A stretch of DNA of 64,000 nt from Leucobacter chromiireducens subsp. solipictus (GTDB lineage Bacteria; Actinomycetota; Actinomycetes; Actinomycetales; Microbacteriaceae). Positions 25,103-34,417 of the stretch are shown here, piece after piece (within the stretch, counting starts at the first letter, position 1; each line of letters opens with the position of its first letter). The translations under genes and the position numbers were made by a program. The stretch is taken from contig NZ_QYAC01000005.1 of the NCBI RefSeq assembly GCF_016758195.1, positions 248,001-312,000 of the forward strand, read 5' to 3'. The notes beneath the pieces are model-generated. The model searched no databases. It worked only from the letters and a program-made list of their open reading frames with translations, and was not told the DNA's origin.

Positions 25103-25978
25103 ATGCCGAATTCTGCTGAACCCGTCGCCGTTCCCACCGCGGCGTTCTCGCTCCTGCTCCCCGTCTACGCAGGGGATCAGCCAGAGTTTCTGCGGCTGGC
25201 GTTCGAGAGTTCGGTGGACGCGCAGACGCTGCGCCCGGCCGAGGCCGTCATCGTGCAGGACGGCCCGGTCCCGCCGGAGCTCGCCGCGGAACTCGACCGC
25301 ATCGAACGGGACAGCCCGGTCCCGGTGATCCGGGTGACGCTGCCGCAGAACCGGGGGCTGACGGAGGCCCTCAACCGAGGCCTCGATGCCTGCACTTCGG
25401 ACGTCGTGGCCCGCATGGACGCGGACGACGTGTCGGTGCCCGAACGGTTTGCGCGGCAGTGGGCGCTGATGGAACAGGGGCACGACCTGGTCGGCACCGG
25501 CATGGCGGAGTTTGAGACGGATCCCGCCGTGACGGTCTCGGTGCGCACGCCCCCGATCGGTGCCGCCCGGATCCGCGACCACGCTCGCACGCACAACCCC
25601 TTCAATCACCCGACAATGATGTACCGGATCGCCGCGCTCGACCGCGTGGGCCGGTACGAGCCCTTCGGCAAGATGGAGGATTACTGGCTCGGGATCCGGC
25701 TCATCGAATCCGGCGCGCGCGTGGAGAACATCGCCGAACCGCTTGTGCACTATCGCGTGGGGGCCGGGGCGTTTGGCCGCCGCGGCGGCTGGACCGAGGC
25801 GCGCACCGAGTGGCGGTTGCAGGGTGAGCTGCGCAGGATGGGATTTATCACCCGCGGCCAGTACCTCCGCAACGTGGTGATGAAGGGGGCCTACCGGCTC
25901 ATGCCGGCGTGGGTGAAACGCGTCTTGTTCCGCGGGCTCGTCAGCGGCGGGCTGCCCGGGGACCGCGCGGTTTCCTAG
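25103..25978 (+). CDS. GT2 family glycosyltransferase
   Basis: Cytoplasmic inverting glycosyltransferase of 291 residues. The GT-A fold begins FSLLLPVYAGDQPEFLRLA (~14); LPQNRGLTEALNRGLDAC and VARMDADDVSVPERF (~105-119, metal-binding DxDD) are diagnostic, and MMYRIAALDRVGRYEPFGKMEDYWLGIRL is the acceptor-side region. The C-terminus is basic and may touch the membrane. TAGGCT lies nine bases before ATG with no ribosome binding site, so the mRNA is nearly leaderless. It sits between two genes for secreted repeat proteins; the sugar transferred is unknown. Confidence 0.85.
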   Translation: MPNSAEPVAVPTAAFSLLLPVYAGDQPEFLRLAFESSVDAQTLRPAEAVIVQDGPVPPELAAELDRIERDSPVPVIRVTLPQNRGLTEALNRGLDACTSDVVARMDADDVSVPERFARQWALMEQGHDLVGTGMAEFETDPAVTVSVRTPPIGAARIRDHARTHNPFNHPTMMYRIAALDRVGRYEPFGKMEDYWLGIRLIESGARVENIAEPLVHYRVGAGAFGRRGGWTEARTEWRLQGELRRMGFITRGQYLRNVVMKGAYRLMPAWVKRVLFRGLVSGGLPGDRAVS

Positions 25979-26029
25979 CGCGGGGCACCCGACGCGCGGG
26001 AGATTCCGGGGAGCGTGCCGTGGCGCGCC

Positions 26030-26035
26030 TAGACT
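26030..26035 (+). promoter_or_regulatory. Leaderless-type -10 box before CHAP/SLH gene
   Basis: TAGACT followed by six bases (GAGTAC) and ATG. There is no ribosome binding site upstream of the start. Confidence 0.55.
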
Positions 26036-26041
26036 GAGTAC

Positions 26042-29000
26042 ATGCATTCGGGAGGACGCGCACACCGGCACGCCGCCAGAACTCTCGGGATCACCCTGGG
26101 AATCGCCCTGCTGGGGGGCGTGGTTGCGGGCCCGCCGGCGGCAGCCGAGCCGTTGCATGCGGTCGTGGACGCCCCCACGGATGCGCCCGTCCCGGGCGGC
26201 GATCCAGCGCAGCCCACGGAGCCCGGCGACCCGACACCTCCCGTGACGACGCCGCCCGTGGTCCCGGAACCGACCCCGGCAGAGCCGACTCCTGATCCCG
26301 ATCCGGCACCGACGCCCGACCCGATGCCCGTTCCCGATCCGGCACCGACCCCCGACGATGCCGACCCTGCCGAGCAGGAACCGCGCGGTGCCAACGGGGG
26401 CATCGCCTCGGATTCGCCCGGGCCGGCGAGCGCAAAGCCCTGGGACGGCCGCGCTATCCCGCCGCTCACCAACGCCGCGGCACGGCCGCTGATCGGCGAC
26501 AACTACCCGCAGAAGTACAAGCAGTATCCGCTCTACCCGGTGCGCTGGGATGAATGGAACTTTGCGCACCGGCAGTGCACCTCGTTTGTCGCGTGGCGAC
26601 TCAACACGGCGAACAAGATCCCGTTCAGCAACCAGTACGGCGGGCTTGTCCGCTGGGGCAACGCCGCGGAGTGGGGCGCCTCGGCGCGCAGCCTCGGTAT
26701 CCGCGTGGACACGACGCCCGAGGTGGGAGCGATCGCGTGGAGCGGGCCGTATTACGGTGGTGCCTCTGAATTCGGTCACGTCGCCTGGGTCGCCGATGTG
26801 CTCAGCGACGGCCGCGTCGTGATCGAGGAATACAACTACGGCTGGGCCGGGGCGTACTACAGCCGCACGATCCGCGCGAACGAGTTCCAGGGCTACATTC
26901 ACATCGCCGACCTCACCTCCCCGTTTACGAAGACCACGAAGCCGACCATCGCCGGCGCGCCCATGGTGGGCGGTACGCTCACCGCTGCCGTGTCCGGGTG
27001 GGTGCCGAAGCCCACGAGCTACCGCTACCGGTGGCTGCGTGACGGTGCCGTGATCGCCGGGGCCACGAAGTCGAGTTACCAGCCCACGCTTGCGGACCTG
27101 GGGAAGCGCATCACCGTCGAGACGACGGGTGACCTGCAGCGGTACCGGCCTGCCTCCACGGTGTCTGCCGCGACCGGCGCGGTGCAGATGGCGGACGGCG
27201 ACGGCAACGGACTCGACGACACCCAGGAGTTGTTTCCGTGGAACTCGGACGTGAACGGGGACGGCCTACCGGACGCGGTCGGCTTCGGCAGCAGCGGCGT
27301 GCAGGTCGCGCTGCGGACCAAGACGGGTTTCGGCGCGGTGAAGACCTGGGTGTCGGGGTTTGGCACGAAGGCCGGGTGGTCGCCGCTGCGGCACCCGCGT
27401 ACGCTCATTGACGTCAACGGGGACGGCAAGTCTGACGTGGTGGGCTTTGCGGAGGACGGCGTCTACGTGGCGCTCAGCACCGGGAGCGGCTTCTCCGCGA
27501 TGCAGCGGTGGACCGCGCAGTTCGGGGCGGCCGACGGGTGGGCGGTGGAACACCACCCGCGCACCCTGGTCGACGTGAACGGCGACGGTCGCGCGGATAT
27601 CGTGGCGTTCGCATCCGACGGCGTCTATGTCGCGCTGAACACGGGATCGAGCTTCGGCGGAATGCAGAAGTGGTACGACGGCTTCGGGACGATCAAGGGG
27701 TGGACTGTCGATAAGACGCCGCGCTTCCTGCAAGACATGAACGGGGACGGCCGACCGGACGTCGTCGGGATCTCGAACGCCGGGGTGTACGTTGCGCTCA
27801 ATACCGGGAAGGGTTTCGCGGGGGCGAAACAGTGGAGTACCCAGTTTGCCGGGAAGGACGGCTGGAGCATGGCCGCACATCCCCGAGTCCTCGCGGACGT
27901 CGATGGGGACGGGCGGCCGGACCTTGTTGCGTTCGCTTCTGATGGCGTCTACGTTGCACTCAACACCGGGAGCGGACTCCGCGCCATGATGCGATGGCGT
28001 GGCGGGTTCGGTACCGCCGCGGGGTGGCTGGTGGGCGCGCACCCACGGGTCCTCGCAGACGTGAACGGCGACGGGCGTGCCGATATCGTGGGCTTCGACA
28101 ATGACGGCGTGACGGTTGCGCTGAGCACCGGAACGGGATTTGCTGCACCGACGCGGTGGTCCGGAGAGTTCGGAGGCAAAGCGTGGCGCAACAATACGCA
28201 GCCGCGCCAAGTGACCGACGTCGACGGAGACGGCCGCGCCGATATCGTGGGCTTCAGCGCCGACGGAGTCAGGATCGCGAAAAGCTCCGGCAAGGCGTTT
28301 GGGGCATCCCGGATTGAGCACGCCGGGATGGGGTCCACCGCGGGAGGCTGGAGCGTCACCGCGCACCCGCGCGCGGTCGGGATCCTCACCCTTGCGCAAC
28401 GTCCCACTCCGCAGATCTCCGGGCAGGTACGCGTGGGTGAGCGGGTGACGGCGACCACCGGGCAGTGGCAGCCCTCACCGGTGAAGCTCTCCTCCCAGTG
28501 GCTGCGTGACGGGAAACCGATCTCCGGCGCGACGGGCACGAGCTACACATTGACCCCCGCAGATCGGGGCGCGCAGATCGCATTCCGGACGGTCGGGACC
28601 AAACCCGCATTTGCCAGTGTGACGCGGGTATCGCACAGCTACTCGGTCGCACCGGGGAGCTTGACGCCCGCATCGCCCCGGATCACAGGGACGCCCACGA
28701 AGGGAGCGACCCTCACTGCGGAGCCCGGTGCGTGGGGTCCCCCGCCGGTCGCACTGAGCTATCAGTGGTATCGGAACGGCTCCGCAATCTCCGGGGCGAC
28801 TCGGGCAAGCTACCGTGTGACGCAGGAGGACGTCGCGCGAAGGCTGTCGGTCTCCGTGACCGGTGCAAAGAACGGGTACGCGAACGCGTTTGCCGGTTCG
28901 GAAACGGTCAAGATACCTGGAACCCCGGTGCCGCCAACGAAGCCCCCATTTGCTGACGTGTCGGCCGGCCACCAGTTCTCCCGAGAGATCGGGTGGATGT

Positions 29001-29512
29001 TCAGCTCGGGGATGTCCACCGGGGTAAAGCAACCGTCGGGGAAGCCCAAGTACCAACCGAAGGCAAACGTCACCCGTGAAGCCATGGCCGCCTTCCTGTT
29101 CCGCTTGGCGGCAGACAAATCGTTCGCGGCACCGCCCAAATCGCCGTTCGTGGACGTCCCGACCAACCATCAGTTCTATCGTGAAATTGCCTGGATGCAC
29201 GCGGTCGGCCTGAGCACCGGGATCAAGACGTCTCGCGGATTGGTGTATGACCCGAAAGCTCCGGTCTCGCGTGAAGCGATGGCCGCGTTCCTGTACCGCC
29301 TTGAGCGCCCCACGTACCGGGCCCCTGGAAGTTCTCACTTCGCTGACCTCCGACCGGGAGATCGGTTCTACCGTGAGGTCTCCTGGATGTATGACTCGGG
29401 GCTCTCGACAGGCATCCGACAACCCTCGGGGAAACCTAAGTATTCCCCGGCCGGCGCAGTTTCGCGTGAAGCGATGGCGGCGTTCCTGTACCGAATGGAG
29501 ACCCAAGGGTGA
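26042..29512 (+). CDS. Large surface protein: CHAP amidase/peptidase, FG-GAP repeats, Ig-like and SLH-like modules
   Basis: Exported protein of 1156 residues. Signal peptide ~1-37, then a Pro/Asp-rich linker (~45-120). A CHAP peptidoglycan hydrolase domain (~170-295) has catalytic Cys179 in RQCTSFVAWRL and His246 in FGHVAWV. One Ig-like repeat follows (~300-380), then about seven FG-GAP/VCBS-type repeats (~395-780), each with DVNGDGRxDIVxFxxDGVYVAL, a calcium-binding-loop pattern. Two more Ig-like repeats (~785-960) and three SLH-like repeats (~965-1156) end the chain. It combines wall cleavage, a probable beta-propeller and a wall anchor, so it may be a surface-tethered autolysin or adhesin. 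The SLH repeats resemble those of the HtaA proteins but are less similar in DNA. Confidence 0.85.
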   Translation: MHSGGRAHRHAARTLGITLGIALLGGVVAGPPAAAEPLHAVVDAPTDAPVPGGDPAQPTEPGDPTPPVTTPPVVPEPTPAEPTPDPDPAPTPDPMPVPDPAPTPDDADPAEQEPRGANGGIASDSPGPASAKPWDGRAIPPLTNAAARPLIGDNYPQKYKQYPLYPVRWDEWNFAHRQCTSFVAWRLNTANKIPFSNQYGGLVRWGNAAEWGASARSLGIRVDTTPEVGAIAWSGPYYGGASEFGHVAWVADVLSDGRVVIEEYNYGWAGAYYSRTIRANEFQGYIHIADLTSPFTKTTKPTIAGAPMVGGTLTAAVSGWVPKPTSYRYRWLRDGAVIAGATKSSYQPTLADLGKRITVETTGDLQRYRPASTVSAATGAVQMADGDGNGLDDTQELFPWNSDVNGDGLPDAVGFGSSGVQVALRTKTGFGAVKTWVSGFGTKAGWSPLRHPRTLIDVNGDGKSDVVGFAEDGVYVALSTGSGFSAMQRWTAQFGAADGWAVEHHPRTLVDVNGDGRADIVAFASDGVYVALNTGSSFGGMQKWYDGFGTIKGWTVDKTPRFLQDMNGDGRPDVVGISNAGVYVALNTGKGFAGAKQWSTQFAGKDGWSMAAHPRVLADVDGDGRPDLVAFASDGVYVALNTGSGLRAMMRWRGGFGTAAGWLVGAHPRVLADVNGDGRADIVGFDNDGVTVALSTGTGFAAPTRWSGEFGGKAWRNNTQPRQVTDVDGDGRADIVGFSADGVRIAKSSGKAFGASRIEHAGMGSTAGGWSVTAHPRAVGILTLAQRPTPQISGQVRVGERVTATTGQWQPSPVKLSSQWLRDGKPISGATGTSYTLTPADRGAQIAFRTVGTKPAFASVTRVSHSYSVAPGSLTPASPRITGTPTKGATLTAEPGAWGPPPVALSYQWYRNGSAISGATRASYRVTQEDVARRLSVSVTGAKNGYANAFAGSETVKIPGTPVPPTKPPFADVSAGHQFSREIGWMFSSGMSTGVKQPSGKPKYQPKANVTREAMAAFLFRLAADKSFAAPPKSPFVDVPTNHQFYREIAWMHAVGLSTGIKTSRGLVYDPKAPVSREAMAAFLYRLERPTYRAPGSSHFADLRPGDRFYREVSWMYDSGLSTGIRQPSGKPKYSPAGAVSREAMAAFLYRMETQG

Positions 29513-29656
29513 CGAACAACCGCTGGCCCGCAGATTCCGGATGGCTTCGCCGAGTGACTGCCCAATCCCATGTTTGTCGCATGCCTAGCCACGCTCATTT
29601 GGATTCAGGAGTTACTCAGTGGGAAGTTCCTGCTGCGGAGTATGAAGTGCCGACTC

Positions 29657-29662
29657 TAAGGT
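29657..29662 (+). promoter_or_regulatory. Leaderless-type -10 box before lysozyme-like/SLH gene
   Basis: TAAGGT, seven bases, then ATG at 29670. This favours ATG 29670 over the in-frame GTG at 29661, which overlaps the hexamer. Confidence 0.5.
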
Positions 29663-29669
29663 GGAACGT

Positions 29670-31511
29670 ATGATCCGACGCACCCGAGGACTGTTCCCGC
29701 GTGCCATTGCACTCGCGATGTTCGCGGGACTGCTTGCACCTGCGACGAGTTCGGCCGCGGACGCACCGGTCGCCGCGCCTGGCCCGACAGCCCCCGCTGC
29801 CGCGCTCTGGGCCGAGCTCGATGCGCCGGGGGAGCTGGACGAGCCGGCACCGCCAACCACGTCGAACCCGGGTACGGAACCCCTGCCGAACCCGGAGGGT
29901 GATCCTGACTCGGATGATCCCAATTACGGGGAGGGGACGAGCCCGCAGGACCCCGGATCTCCGGAGGACCCGAGTGATCCGAGCCCGTCCGAAGACTCGG
30001 AATCTCCCGTCCCAGCGGAGGACCCTGCTGTACCAACGGAGCTGGATGACTCGAAGCCTGCGCCAAATTCGGATGACTCGGAAGAGGAACTGCTGACGCC
30101 ACTCACGGAGGAGCAGCGCGCGCAAGAGGCGGAGAAGCGTGCGGCGCAGCTTGCAGCCCAGCACGGCGCGATCACGTCTCGCGCGAACCTCGCGAGCGGA
30201 TTCAAAGCGGGGTACATCATCTCGGATTCGAACTTCTACAACGGCAGCGCGATGAGCGCTGCCCAGATCCAGACCTTCCTCAACCAGCGCGTTCCGCGAT
30301 GCACACTCGGGGACCCAAATCGCGAGATGGGGAAGCCCTGGGGAACGACCACGCTCGCGTGGGCATGTTTGAAGAACGCGAAATGGAACACGACCTCCCT
30401 CACCCGGCCTGCAAACGCCTACTGCAATGCCTACACCGGCGCAGCTTCTGAATCCTCCGCGACCGTCATCTCGAAGGTGGCACGGGCCTGCGGGATCAGC
30501 CCGAAAGTCCTGCTTGTGATGCTCGAGAAGGAACAGAGCCTTGTGACGGACAGCTGGCCGACCGCACGCCAGTTCGACCGAGCGATGGGGTACAACTGCC
30601 CGGACTCCGGGCCCAACAACTCGGCGAACTGTAACCCGAAAGACACGGGCTTCATGCAGCAGGTATATCGCAGCGCCTGGCAGCTGAAGGTGTACCGCGC
30701 CCACCCGAACAACTACCGCTACCGTCCGTTCCAGAACAACCTGGTCCAGTGGCACCCGAACCTCAGCTGCGGCACGTCCTCGGTGTATATCGAAAACTGG
30801 GCGACGGCCGCGCTCTACATCTACACCCCGTACCGCCCGAACCAGGCAGCGCTCGACGCCGGGTGGGGTGAAGGGAACGCGTGCTCCAGCTACGGGAACC
30901 GCAACTTCTACCAGTTCTACAAGTCTTGGTTCGGCACCCCGAACACGTTCTTCCCGGACGTTCCCCAAAACCACAAGTTCTTCACAGAGATCGAGTGGAT
31001 GGGCACGAGCGGGCTGAGCACTGGCATCAAAACCGCCGATGGCCGTGCCTCGGTCTATCAGCCGAAAACGCGTGTCTCGCGAGAGGCGATGGCAGCATTC
31101 CTCTATCGAATGGAAGGGTCCACGTACAAGGGTCCGGCTGCTTCGCCATTCGCCGATGTGAAGCGCGGTGATCCCTTCTACAACGAGATCGCCTGGATGC
31201 ATAAGATGGGGTACTCGACCGGCATTAAGCAAGCCTCAGGCAAGCCGAAGTATGCGCCAAAGGACCGGGTCTCACGTGAGGCGATGGCCGCGTTCATTTA
31301 CAGGTTGGAGGGCGCGAAGTATTCGGGCCCGGCGACTTCTCCGTTCGCAGACATGCGCAAGGGTGACAAGTTCTACAACGAGATCACTTGGATGCACAAG
31401 ATGGGGTACTCAACCGGGATGAAGCAGCCTTCGGGGAAGCCGAAATACACCCCGAAGGATCGGGTTTCGCGGGAGGCGATGGCGGCGTTCATCTACCGGC
31501 TCAAGCACTGA
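29670..31511 (+). CDS. Secreted protein with lysozyme-like conserved actinobacterial domain and three SLH-like repeats
   Basis: Exported protein of 613 residues. Signal peptide ~1-30, then an acidic Pro/Ser/Glu linker (~45-150). The central domain (~165-420) is of a conserved secreted actinobacterial type that I recognise but cannot name: GYIISDSNFYN..MSAAQIQTFL, then CGISPKVLLVMLEKEQSLV, AMGYNCPDS, FMQQVYRSAWQ, ALYIYTPYRPN and NRNFYQFYKSWFG. The helix with Glu286 and Glu288 resembles the catalytic-Glu helix of lysozyme-like enzymes, so a wall hydrolase is plausible but unproven. Cys residues before and within the domain may form disulfides. Three SLH-like repeats (~427-613) finish it. Confidence 0.75.
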   Translation: MIRRTRGLFPRAIALAMFAGLLAPATSSAADAPVAAPGPTAPAAALWAELDAPGELDEPAPPTTSNPGTEPLPNPEGDPDSDDPNYGEGTSPQDPGSPEDPSDPSPSEDSESPVPAEDPAVPTELDDSKPAPNSDDSEEELLTPLTEEQRAQEAEKRAAQLAAQHGAITSRANLASGFKAGYIISDSNFYNGSAMSAAQIQTFLNQRVPRCTLGDPNREMGKPWGTTTLAWACLKNAKWNTTSLTRPANAYCNAYTGAASESSATVISKVARACGISPKVLLVMLEKEQSLVTDSWPTARQFDRAMGYNCPDSGPNNSANCNPKDTGFMQQVYRSAWQLKVYRAHPNNYRYRPFQNNLVQWHPNLSCGTSSVYIENWATAALYIYTPYRPNQAALDAGWGEGNACSSYGNRNFYQFYKSWFGTPNTFFPDVPQNHKFFTEIEWMGTSGLSTGIKTADGRASVYQPKTRVSREAMAAFLYRMEGSTYKGPAASPFADVKRGDPFYNEIAWMHKMGYSTGIKQASGKPKYAPKDRVSREAMAAFIYRLEGAKYSGPATSPFADMRKGDKFYNEITWMHKMGYSTGMKQPSGKPKYTPKDRVSREAMAAFIYRLKH

Positions 31512-31527
31512 GATTTCGCGGCATGGG

Positions 31528-31562
31528 CTGGGGCGGAGGACCACGTTGGTGCTCCGCCCCAG
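31528..31562. terminator. Bidirectional terminator-like hairpin
   Basis: Eleven-base perfect arms CTGGGGCGGAG/CTCCGCCCCAG with an inner ACCA/TGGT continuation. It lies between the converging SLH gene and the glycerophosphotransferase gene. Confidence 0.7.
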
Positions 31563-31569
31563 CAGATAC

Positions 31570-34221
31570 CTAACCGCTGTAGGGGCGGAGCCGAGACTCA
31601 ATCTCGCCGACGATGCGCTCAGAAGACTTGCCGTCTCGGAGCGGGTAAAGTCGCTCGATGCGGCGGCTGTACTCGGAAAGCTCGGGGTGCGTACCCAAGA
31701 TCATTTCCTCAAGGTTCTGCTCGAGCGTTGCGCGGTCCTCACAAACCGGGCCGAACCCGTCCCGGAAGTAGTCGAAGTACCCCGCTGAACCGATGTGACC
31801 GCCGGAAAAGAACTCGGCCCTATCGAACTGGAAATACACCGAGGGGGCCTCGCAGAATGCGCCCTCGAATGCTTGGGATGAATAGTCCGTAACGACGAGG
31901 GTCGCGCCTGCCAGTATCTCCTGTACGTCATCCCCGACGTAGGAAACACGACGGATACTTGGAGGAACGAGGAGGTCTTTCCAATGTGCATCGATTCCCG
32001 GGTGCGGGAGGAGAATAACTTCGACCCCGGGCCGCTGCGACAGTTCGGAGAGATACGGTCCGTTGAGGAACCCGGACCACTCGGACACGAACTGCGATTC
32101 TGCAAAACTATCGAGTTGATCCCGCTCGGCACCCGTGTTTGCGCCGAGAAGATAGTTTCGCCACGTCGGCATCAGGACGATGCGGTGGGTTCCCGGTGGA
32201 CGTGTTGGCGCATCCTGCATGAGCCGGAATAGGCGGTCGTGGCGCGGCATACCGGTGAGCGTAACTTCGCGTTCGGAGAGCTTATACGGCGACGGGCTGC
32301 CAGCGATCGAGTGATGCTCAGGGAGAGTCGAGGTGACAAAATGGTCGATGGTCTTGGAGTTCCACCACCGGTGCAGCAGATCCTTCGTGACGCCGTGCTG
32401 GAGGAATGAGTAGCTCCAGGTCTTGGGTAGGAACCGCTTGGGGAACGGTTGCACAATGTACTGGTCGATCATCGACGACGAGAGCACCTTCGCTTCTTTC
32501 ATGAGTGCGAAGTGTTTCTTGCTGCCGTGCGCAACAAGCCGAAACCCGTCTGCCTTCAGGCGAGTCCAATCGCTGGTTCCCTTATCAATCACAAACCAAG
32601 CGTTGATGTCGGGTCGTGCGTTCCTGAGATACCGGTACAGTGCCTCGGCGTTGTCGTTAGCCTGAGTGTTCCGGTCAATAAGGACCCAGGCATCTGCAAA
32701 CTGCTTCCGCCAGCCAATCAATCCTCCGACCCGGTAGGCGAGCGAATAGGACAGTCGGAGCCGCCGTTCGCGGGCAATTGTTTGGCGAGTTGAGGAAAGC
32801 TGCGGAGCGGTGGAAGCTGACTCCGGCGCGGGAGGTATTACCTTGGGGAGCCCAGGCGGAACCTTCTTGAGTAGGCGACCGGCAGGCCGCGGCTCCAGTA
32901 CTTGACCGGCGAACATGAAATCCAGTTCAGGGGACTCGCCCGAGATTCGGAGCGAGTCGAGATCAGTAATCGCGTCATTGATGTGAACCCAGTAGATGTG
33001 CTCGTAGATCCAGGTCCGCTCAAAGTAGAGCACGGCCCGAGCATGACGGAAAGCAATTGGGAACTGCTTCTTGCCGGCACCTATAGATGCCTGGGCGTTG
33101 GGATCGGTGCTATGGAACACGATCTTGAGAAGCTGGCGATTCGAATCGTAGTCACGCCGAATTGCAACATGGGACTCGCCATTGGGCTGGGCCGCAGCTT
33201 CCCACGCCGCTCTCGTGTCCAACGGAGTATTGACGACACGGAATGAACGGATATTGTCCACACCGACCCGTTGAAGCACGCTTCGGGTAGCAGTATTCAG
33301 TTGCTGCTGCTGCTCCGGTGAGAGTCCGAACACGCTGGACTTCATGTTTGCGTATTGACGGAAGAGCCACCAGAGATCGTAAAGGATAAGACTGCCGAGC
33401 CAAGCAGGACATGAATCACCTGCTTCATTGAGCAGGCCGGTGTACGCCACGTCACATAGAGTTATGTACTTTGAGTAGTCCGTCTGAGCAGTGATGGAGC
33501 TCTCTCGTGCGAGGTAGTAGTAGTACGCCTGCGGAAGGATCGTGTAGCTCGGACGATCCAGACGCAAGAGATACCGTGCGATGAAATGAGCATCTTCGAA
33601 CCCTTGACGGAGACGCTCGTCAAAGCGGAGTCCCGACTCCAGAATGATGCTTCGACGAAACGCGGTCATTCCTGCATGAAGCTGGATCATCTCAGGTTGC
33701 TCATCAAGTTGCACAGTGGTGTTCTTGCTGACGCCGGTGAACTTGTAGTCCAGTGGGTGTGAACTGAGCCCGCCAGATGCAGATATCCGGACCAGTCTAG
33801 TGACGAGCATCGACACGGCCGGATCTTTAGCTCCTGCGAGGATCTCGGAGAAGTAATTAGGGGAGAGCTCGTCGTCAGGGCCTGAGAATGACACCCATTC
33901 TCCTCGAGCCCGTTCAAGGCCGGTGTTGAGAGCTCCTGAGACGCCCCGGTTCTCCTGGACGATGAGCGAGACTGAGAACTGGGAACGAGGCATCCAGTCT
34001 GCGATAGTGCGCTCTGAGTCGTCCGGAGATCCGTCGATGACGAAGATCAGTTCGATTTGTGAAGCGTCACAGTCCTGTCTGTCGAGGCTGCGGAGCAGGA
34101 CTGGCAGATACGTATCAACGTTGTAACAGGGCACGACGAGGCTGAGCTGCGGGCTCAATTTGTTTGGCGAGGGGTGCTCGTTCGTGGTGACCCGGACCGG
34201 GGCCGAGGAATCGTGGGTCAT
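31570..34221 (-). CDS. GT2 - CDP-glycerol:glycerophosphotransferase fusion (TagF-like)
   Basis: Bifunctional wall-polymer enzyme of 883 residues. The N-terminal GT2 domain (~20-240) has LSLVVPCYNVDTYLPVL, NRGVSGALNTGLERARGEW and FSGPDDELSP. A middle region (~250-480) has no clear assignment. The C-terminal half (~515-870) is of the CDP-glycerol glycerophosphotransferase family: FLQHGVTKDLLHR, VLMPTWRNYLLG and LVVTDYSSQAFEGAF, where His and the DYSS region match TagF active-site motifs. It probably adds a sugar and a polyol phosphate to a growing teichoic-acid-like chain. ATG 34221 follows GGAGAAC. It is one of three proteins here with this transferase domain and lies at the start of the less GC-rich block. 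Confidence 0.83.
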   Translation of the reverse strand: MTHDSSAPVRVTTNEHPSPNKLSPQLSLVVPCYNVDTYLPVLLRSLDRQDCDASQIELIFVIDGSPDDSERTIADWMPRSQFSVSLIVQENRGVSGALNTGLERARGEWVSFSGPDDELSPNYFSEILAGAKDPAVSMLVTRLVRISASGGLSSHPLDYKFTGVSKNTTVQLDEQPEMIQLHAGMTAFRRSIILESGLRFDERLRQGFEDAHFIARYLLRLDRPSYTILPQAYYYYLARESSITAQTDYSKYITLCDVAYTGLLNEAGDSCPAWLGSLILYDLWWLFRQYANMKSSVFGLSPEQQQQLNTATRSVLQRVGVDNIRSFRVVNTPLDTRAAWEAAAQPNGESHVAIRRDYDSNRQLLKIVFHSTDPNAQASIGAGKKQFPIAFRHARAVLYFERTWIYEHIYWVHINDAITDLDSLRISGESPELDFMFAGQVLEPRPAGRLLKKVPPGLPKVIPPAPESASTAPQLSSTRQTIARERRLRLSYSLAYRVGGLIGWRKQFADAWVLIDRNTQANDNAEALYRYLRNARPDINAWFVIDKGTSDWTRLKADGFRLVAHGSKKHFALMKEAKVLSSSMIDQYIVQPFPKRFLPKTWSYSFLQHGVTKDLLHRWWNSKTIDHFVTSTLPEHHSIAGSPSPYKLSEREVTLTGMPRHDRLFRLMQDAPTRPPGTHRIVLMPTWRNYLLGANTGAERDQLDSFAESQFVSEWSGFLNGPYLSELSQRPGVEVILLPHPGIDAHWKDLLVPPSIRRVSYVGDDVQEILAGATLVVTDYSSQAFEGAFCEAPSVYFQFDRAEFFSGGHIGSAGYFDYFRDGFGPVCEDRATLEQNLEEMILGTHPELSEYSRRIERLYPLRDGKSSERIVGEIESRLRPYSG

Positions 34222-34417
34222 TTCGTTCGGTTCTCCCGGAGACGCAAGCCAATGTACCAAGGTAATCGTACCGTGAACGTGAGTGAAACATCCGAGGGGA
34301 GGGACAGTTGCAGGGCTAGCGGTTCGTCTGCCAAGGAACGGGGTGCGGCTACCCTAGAGGGGACGCGCTGCGAGGACTTCGCTGGTGCAAAGCTTGAGAA
34401 CCTGGAGGACCAGCAGT

